Of a stretch of 64,000 nt of DNA, positions 58,801 through 64,000 are shown piece by piece (position 1 is the first letter of the stretch; the number at the start of each line of letters is the position of its first letter). The DNA comes from Zychaea mexicana. Taxonomy: Eukaryota > Mucoromycota > Mucoromycetes > Mucorales > Lichtheimiaceae. The translations under genes and the position numbers were made by a program. The stretch is taken from NCBI RefSeq assembly GCF_025766255.1, contig NW_026516742.1, positions 124,001-188,000 on the forward strand. Reading direction: 5' to 3'. A model generated the notes under the pieces. It saw nothing but the letters and a program-made list of their open reading frames with translations, did no database searches and was not told the DNA's origin.

Positions 58801-59240
58801 TGTTTGCCTGAGTTGTTGCCACCAAGTTGGATGTCATCAACGCCGATGACGACTATTTTGTTGCGTCGATGTTGTCGCATGAATAAATCTTGCTGTTTGT
58901 TGTCATAAGCAGAGGTGACTCATCATCTCGATCCGACCTTTAGCAATTGTCATTTGCAATGTTGTCAATTCGTTCCGCTCTTGTGCTTTTCGGTTTTATG
59001 TCTACAACGTGCTAATACCGCTCTCTTTTATGTGTTGCTCCTTATATGTCCTTGGCGCCTTAATGTAACTTGTTGAGATACTCGAGTTGAACCGTCAGCC
59101 ATGCTGATGCCTCTTCGTTGCTACAACTTCTTGCTTGTTATCCGTATCACTGAGTTGCGCTACTTCTTGATGTGATGATAAAATTGCTGCGCTGAAACAT
59201 GTGATTCACCGTTGCACGCTTTTTCGTGATGGGCATGCAT
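55881..59240. other. Gene-poor region with decayed fragments
   Basis: No intact gene seen. A long T/CT tract on the + strand covers about 57273-57350. On the minus strand near 58810-58560 an open-looking stretch (containing SFRADLHHGTTADQE and DKFRPFLIVYR) ends in stops, again like a decayed gene. Short frames elsewhere have no recognisable domain. Confidence 0.4.
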
Positions 59241-59254
59241 TTTGACAAGAGAAA

Positions 59255-59490
59255 ATCAAGCCAAAGACGGGATTCTCCGAATCCTCGATTCGACACAAGG
59301 GTGCTTTTGTACTCGGCTAGCCTGAAATTTGGCGCCACCCCACCATGACGGCATGTCAGGCACATGCATACTAACCACACGCAACGACGATGTAATCAAG
59401 CCAAAGACGGGATTCTGCTAATCCACGATCAGCGCCAAGTTTTTTTTTACTCGGCTAGCCTGGAAAGCTGGCGCTCTCCCAACATGGCAG
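59255..59490. repeat. Tandem duplication of about 138-140 bp, diverged
   Basis: A 22-nt identical segment starts at 59255 and again at 59395 (ATCAAGCCAAAGACGGGATT plus two more bases). ACTCGGCTAGCCTG occurs at 59311-59324 and 59449-59462. GGCGC...CCCA.CATG.C.GC follows both. The order and spacing are kept, so the whole block was duplicated head to tail and has since diverged. Confidence 0.75.
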
Positions 59491-61011
59491 CGTACTACCA
59501 CCGCACCGCTCTCGCCAGGACAACCCCAGCTTCAGGCACCCGAAGCAGAGGGCAAGGGTTATGAGACAGAAGGATACTCACTTCCATAGCAGAGGGACAG
59601 CTAACTGCTACCCAGGCCCCCTGAGGGATCAGACGCGGTTTAGGCGTAAACACATTCCAGAGGACGACCGAGAACCGTGCTGTGGGGTCGGTGAGGTGGT
59701 AATGCTTGTGGAACAATGCTTTGTGGTATTGTCGACGCAGGAGTACCACGGGGTGTCTTTTGAGCCAGTGTGAACCAATGGAGCAACCACGACTAAGAAA
59801 ATGCTACAATGCAAAGACGGTCTCCAGGTCCTACATAGAGCTGCTCCCCTCCCTTGTATTAGCAATCGTCAAAACGATTGACTGCTACAAGAAAGGGGGA
59901 TGGACGACTAGCAAAAATACTTTAAATTAGTTAGTAAATCATACTCACTTTGTTTTTCTTTATTACGTAAAAGTAAAGATGATCAATACGTGCCTGCAAA
60001 CAGAGCCATGGTCTACCGGGCCGCTCCATTGTACATTCCTGCTATGCAAGGTGTCACCCACGTCCTCCAAAACCGACAAACGACAATGCAATGTTCCTAG
60101 CACCACCATACAGCACACCGGTGGTGCCACAGCCATCTAGTCCAAAGTCATCGTGAAACATGCGCAGAGGCCCCCTATATCTCCCTATACAGGCGATAGC
60201 ACAGTGCCTTGCCACAGCCTTCCATCTCAGCCCTTACCTTACTCCGGGTACCCTCCACTGCACCCCATCGCCTGACGAAGGCGGAAGCCGCCAGACAAAA
60301 CACCAGAAGCATCGCAGCCGAACCGACCACGCAAAGACCTAAAGAACATGGATCCAATCAGTAAATATATTCCTTGAATATGAGACAGCCTTCTTTAAAC
60401 TACATACCAAAACAGCCCACGCAAATAAGCCGACCAAAGAGGGCCCAAACGAACCACCCCAAGAAGCCATGCCGAGAAGGCACCACCGAGGAACCGACAC
60501 ATCACCACGACGCCGACGCCGACGCGCCAACACAAACCAACGCCAACAAGCGGGAAGAAGAGGATAAAGCAGGAGCAGGTAAAGAAGAACGGAAGCAGGA
60601 AAAGGAGGGCCTATTAAATCGACCAGCCAGCAATGTTAGTTCTCATTTTTATCAGGCAGCAATGTGTTTGAAGCAGGCTTAGTAAAACGAGGATTAACTT
60701 GTTACCAATAGTTATACGGAATACTGAATACTGAATGCGGAATACTGAATGTTTTTTTGAGGGTTTTGACTTTTGAATTTTTTTTAAGTGCTATAAAAAT
60801 TTGTACGAAAAAGAAGAAGGCGGTATCAAAGATCGCGTCTATGATAGCAAAGAAGCAGAAGCACAAGACCAGCAGAAACATTACTTACCTTTTGTGGTGT
60901 TTTTTGCTTTTTTTGTTGGGATCTATCATAACAGAAAGAATAGACGTGTCCAAGTCAGTGAACGTGCTCAATAAAAAGGTCAATGTGGAGTAGCTTACTT
61001 TATAGGTTTTT
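59491..61011. other. Relatively GC-rich stretch with open but unrecognised frames
   Basis: 59.45-60.65 kb is richer in G+C than its surroundings. A minus-strand frame at 59749-59495 (84 codons, containing RRQYHKALFHKHYHLTDPTA) and a plus-strand frame at 60374-60682 (102 codons, contains KREEEDKAGAGKEERKQEKE) are open, but neither has a known domain. 60719-60750 holds short tandem copies of GAATACT. A frame at 60757-60993 ends with a single membrane-like segment (YLLWCFLLFLLGSII). Transposon remnant or lineage-specific genes are both possible. Confidence 0.3.
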
Positions 61012-61695
61012 TCAGTACCACCAGGGGTACGAGGGCGGTACCCAGTCAACGTGCATCAGATTGCTCTGATCGTCGTCAATATCCATGTCATCGCTGTCAA
61101 TGTCCATGAGATCACCAGCATATGGGATCTCTTCGTCCTCTTCTGGCACAGGCGCCTCCTCAGCCTCTTCGTCATCGGCAACCTCAACCATCGGAGGAGC
61201 GAGAGCGGGGAAGAGGACAGGGAAAGCGGGAGCAGGCGCCTCCTCAGCCTCTTCGTCATCGGCAACCTCAACCATCGGAGGAGCGAGAGCGGGGAAGAGG
61301 ACAGGGGAAGCGGGAGCAGAATGGTGAGGAAGAGGGGACGGCGGCAAGACGGGAGAACGCAAAGGACTGAACTGCGGTGATGGCGGTGGGGACGAACCCG
61401 CACGCGACAGAGCACTGGACGCATCATCATTGTTGCCGAGGTCAATGATGAGGGAGGAGTCGGAAGAGAAGACGGTGACGAAGGAGTGGTGTGAGGCCGT
61501 GCTGGCGTTATCGAAGCTGAAGGTGGGTGTAAGGACGGGCGAGAATTGGGGTGGCGCGGAGGAGATGGTGGAACGGGAATGGTATGAAAGTTGTGATGCC
61601 GCGTCAGGGTCGTAGGGGATGGTGGACGCATCGTCGTGGTCGAAGTTGTAGTAGCCTGTGGCTGGGTCGTAGGTGTTTTCAGCGTGAGTGCTCAT
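61012..61695 (-). CDS. Low-complexity acidic/Pro-Ser-rich protein with internal duplication
   Basis: An open frame of 227 residues from ATG at 61695 (MSTHAENTYDPATGYYNFDH). The first 120 residues are Ser/Asp/Tyr-rich, then SPPPSPQFSPLRSPVLPPSP. Next come two copies of a 28-residue unit (FPVLFPALAPPMVEVADDEE and on, with Ala/Pro spacer), then an acidic stretch with DIDSDDMDIDDD and an aromatic C-terminus (PPSYPWWY). No folded domain is visible, and it is predicted to be disordered. The frame is open throughout despite strong composition bias, which partly explains its length. It could be a lineage-specific gene or a fragment of a mobile element. Confidence 0.45.
   Translation of the reverse strand: MSTHAENTYDPATGYYNFDHDDASTIPYDPDAASQLSYHSRSTISSAPPQFSPVLTPTFSFDNASTASHHSFVTVFSSDSSLIIDLGNNDDASSALSRAGSSPPPSPQFSPLRSPVLPPSPLPHHSAPASPVLFPALAPPMVEVADDEEAEEAPAPAFPVLFPALAPPMVEVADDEEAEEAPVPEEDEEIPYAGDLMDIDSDDMDIDDDQSNLMHVDWVPPSYPWWY
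61151..61318. repeat. 84-nt tandem duplication inside the 61012 ORF
   Basis: 61151-61234 and 61235-61318 are the same 84-base unit, differing at one base by eye (GGGAAAGCGG versus GGGGAAGCGG). The length is a multiple of three, so it adds 28 residues in frame. Near-identity means the duplication is recent or maintained. Confidence 0.85.
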
Positions 61696-63837
61696 CGTAA
61701 AAGTACGGAAGAATAGAAAAACTGGTAAAGAAGAAAAAAAAAGGAAAACGCGTTTTTTTGTATCCTGCTTCCTTATCTATACTTGCTCTGATATGATTTA
61801 ATTTGATATGCACAAAGAATTTCCTTTTTTGGGTTGCCTTGCCCCCATGATCTCTTACCACTCACATTAAAGATCCTTCTTTATGACTTATGAGACCTTT
61901 GAAGCAGACAACTGGAAGCTTGTTTTCGATGAGCTATACTGCAGGAAAAGACCTTTTTGTTGCCATGGCATTCAGGGGTTGTGACATTTCTTGTTCCTGA
62001 AAGCTGCTTGTTGCCATGTCAAGCATGTCAAAAATTAATTTTATTGTGTTCGTCGCGTCACCCGTTTTGGCCAATTCCGAGCGGAATGGCGGCTGTTCTC
62101 GCGAAGAGATTCGCAAAGCTTTTTCACACAATTGCAACCAGCACAATGTAAAGACTCCTGGCAACACGTACATACCAGGCCCTTGTCTTTCTGCGGCTCT
62201 GTGGCTAAGTTACGATGCTTTTCGTGCAGGGTCTCCATTGTACTTTGCTATCATACTCGGCCTCCATATGCACAGACCGTTCGTGCTGGCCGTGAAAAAT
62301 AAATTGGGGGTGTAGGGAGTGGGTGGAGGGAGGACATCGGAGGGGATCCCGAGCTTGGGGACATCACTGGTACACGACGCTGCTGAATACGCTTGATAGA
62401 GTTTTCCATATCCTGGGAGGTTGACTACTAGTCTATTTTAGCCTCGCAACGAACTCGGTGGTCAGCTGATTGGCGATAATCGTAATCTGGCGAGCATGGT
62501 CGATGAAGAGAAATGGGATCCTTCTCAAGTAAACAAAAACCTTCCCCCAATCCTTGCGGTGGATCCGCTTTTATGATGACGCTGCTCACATAATCAGTCG
62601 TTATCTCTGTAATTGTAACATATAATATAATATACTCTACTCCTCCTACTTAATAATATGTATTACGATCCCTGGGAACATGCGTACAGTAGATCCTCGA
62701 GAAGTGCAGCTAAGAAGCTCAGCGCAAAGCAAAGTCAACGGAGGAAACCAGCTTGAAAACACTGGCGTGGCCATGTACGTTACCTACTAGAAGTGGATGC
62801 GAAAGTAAGAATCAGTCACTGAGGTGTTATGTCGCCATTTTAGCAAGCAATTGGATCTGTCAACCCAAACATTCCATACAAACAGCGCCCTCTGCAAGGA
62901 TATCCACACACACACAAACAGAGAAAGGAAGAGAGAGACAGAGGTTTAATAACAGTGACCGAAATTCTATGCCATTTTTCGCGCATGTACAGTATGCAGT
63001 CGCCGTTGTAGAGCAACCCATTCATCTAACTGCTGTTTAATCTAATGAAAACACTACAGCATTATTGACATTATTTTTTTCCTTCCATCTATATTACTGT
63101 ACCTTGCATATGCACTCCGTTAAAGTAGTCTACGCCATCCACACTTAGAGCACTATGATATTCTACGCTAGCATGTAATATTCCGCTACACGGGTTCTTT
63201 TAGCTGTTGCATTCCAATCTCATATACAAATATCTCTTTAACACAACTGTATCTCGAACAAGTGACCGCATGCTCATAGGCATCGGTCCAATTATCCTCT
63301 ATATTGAGACATAAAACTTTAAACCTAAACTGATGAAAAATACTTACCTAATTTTGGCTCTATCGGCATAGTTTTTTCTGACAAGCTGATCTCAAACAAT
63401 GATGTCAAAAAAATAAACAAATTGATATTTATATTTCTTGATGAGTTGCTACTACAACAATGGAAGAAATTTGACAACAATGGCATACCGTATGGTGTAT
63501 TTCATCTATAACCGCCAAAATTTTCCCCAAAATTGAAAGCTATCAGCACCCCCAAAAACAAGTTTACCACAAAAGCAACCAAATAAATTGTTTCTTAAGC
63601 ATCTTTAGTCTATTTCTATTTGGCTAACTTCTTAAAAAATGTTTTGGGAAGGAGAGGATAGTCGTCAAAGTCTGCCGGTTTAGGAAAATTTTGCAGGCGA
63701 AGGGGAAAATTGAAACGCACTCATGCATATTGGGTAAATAATACTCACGTGAAAGTTCCTAATTTGGTTAGTATCTAATGCCTTACACTGTTATTCGCAA
63801 GAGCTGAGATGTGGCCACACCCTGTTCCTTCTACCAG
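61696..63837. other. Gene-poor stretch
   Basis: No supported gene. Short frames around 61934-62315 are open on both strands but have no recognisable domain. 63,000-63,800 is strongly AT-rich. Nothing resembling an RNA gene was seen. Confidence 0.4.
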
Positions 63838-64000
63838 ATGCCACCACTTAGGAAGCGCCAGAAGAGCGCTAGAGAGAACGCAAAGAGAAAACAACACGAT
63901 GAATATGGAAGATTCATAGCTTCGGAAAGTCCAGCGACTATTACACATGTCGATGCAGGATCTGAACTAAGTGACAACAACGACGACGATAATATCAACG
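63838..64000 (+). CDS. 5' end of a basic, transposase-like protein, cut by the window edge
   Basis: ATG at 63838 opens MPPLRKRQKSARENAKRKQH, then DEYGRFIASESPATITHVDA and an acidic Ser/Asn/Asp stretch up to the edge (54 codons, frame still open). Short basic starts of this kind followed by acidic disorder are frequent in transposase-type proteins of zygomycete and glomeromycete genomes, but the catalytic part is outside the window. Treat the assignment as suggestive only. Confidence 0.45.
   Translation, partial: MPPLRKRQKSARENAKRKQHDEYGRFIASESPATITHVDAGSELSDNNDDDNIN

Noticed and set aside
59255..59330. tRNA-like B-box resemblance around GATTCGAC
   Set aside because: No A box or foldable cloverleaf; the sequence is part of a tandem duplication.
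61056..61631. 191-codon alternate minus-strand frame over the acidic ORF
   Set aside because: Ser/Pro/Arg/Leu-rich product of the same repeats in another frame; no start context, and one frame must be a shadow.

Overview
This window is nuclear DNA from a filamentous fungus, most likely an early-diverging zygomycete of the Mucoromycota (Mucorales-like). Reasons: genes are split by many short GT-AG introns, intergenic DNA is AT-rich, and the gene set includes an animal-type Slo/BK potassium channel, a GUP1-type MBOAT protein, a very long Sel1-repeat protein, VC0807-like and DUF4211 proteins and a solo CENP-B-type DNA-binding protein. The species assignment is inference. No prokaryotic, organellar or intact viral genes were seen.

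Layout. 1-64 is the 3' end of a gene entering from the left. 65-3273 has no gene but holds a possible small inverted-repeat element. 3274-3925 encodes a CENP-B/Tc5-type DNA-binding protein. 4545-5360 (-) is a VC0807-like membrane protein. 5981-7625 (+) is a Golgi nucleoside diphosphatase (GDA1). 7878-13795 (-) is a many-exon Slo-type K+ channel. 15095-15857 (-) is ribosomal protein S25, divergent from an unrecognised two-exon gene (16016-16563). 16858-17088 is a candidate secreted peptide precursor with a dibasic site, convergent with a HET-domain gene (17580-19220, -).

21156-33334 (+) is the housekeeping core: the GTPase DRG1/RBG1 (11 exons, one of 9 nt), a DUF1479 (YbiU-like) dioxygenase, GUP1, and a DUF4211 protein. 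33787-39864 (+) encodes a protein of about 1784 residues built mostly of Sel1 repeats with a likely N-myristoylated start. 40594-42519 (-) is a bZIP transcription factor and 42884-48858 (-) is RAD50 with Walker A, Q-loop, zinc hook, signature and Walker B all readable. 49218-50955 (-) is an F-box/LRR gene whose frame is broken at two places.

From about 51 kb to the right edge the DNA is gene-poor. It holds decayed minus-strand coding fragments that look transposon-derived (52.8-55.9 kb), local duplications (55.1, 59.3 and 61.2 kb), a low-complexity acidic/proline-rich ORF with a fresh 84-nt internal duplication (61012-61695, -), and the first 54 codons of a basic, transposase-like protein running off the edge (63838-64000).

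The genes do not form one pathway. The most unusual items are the BK-like channel without a clear calcium bowl, the peptide precursor beside a HET-domain gene, the giant Sel1 protein, the 9-nt exon in DRG1, the GC-AG intron in RPS25, and the twice-broken F-box gene. No single undescribed system could be demonstrated. Exon borders were read by eye from splice consensus, frame continuity and family similarity.
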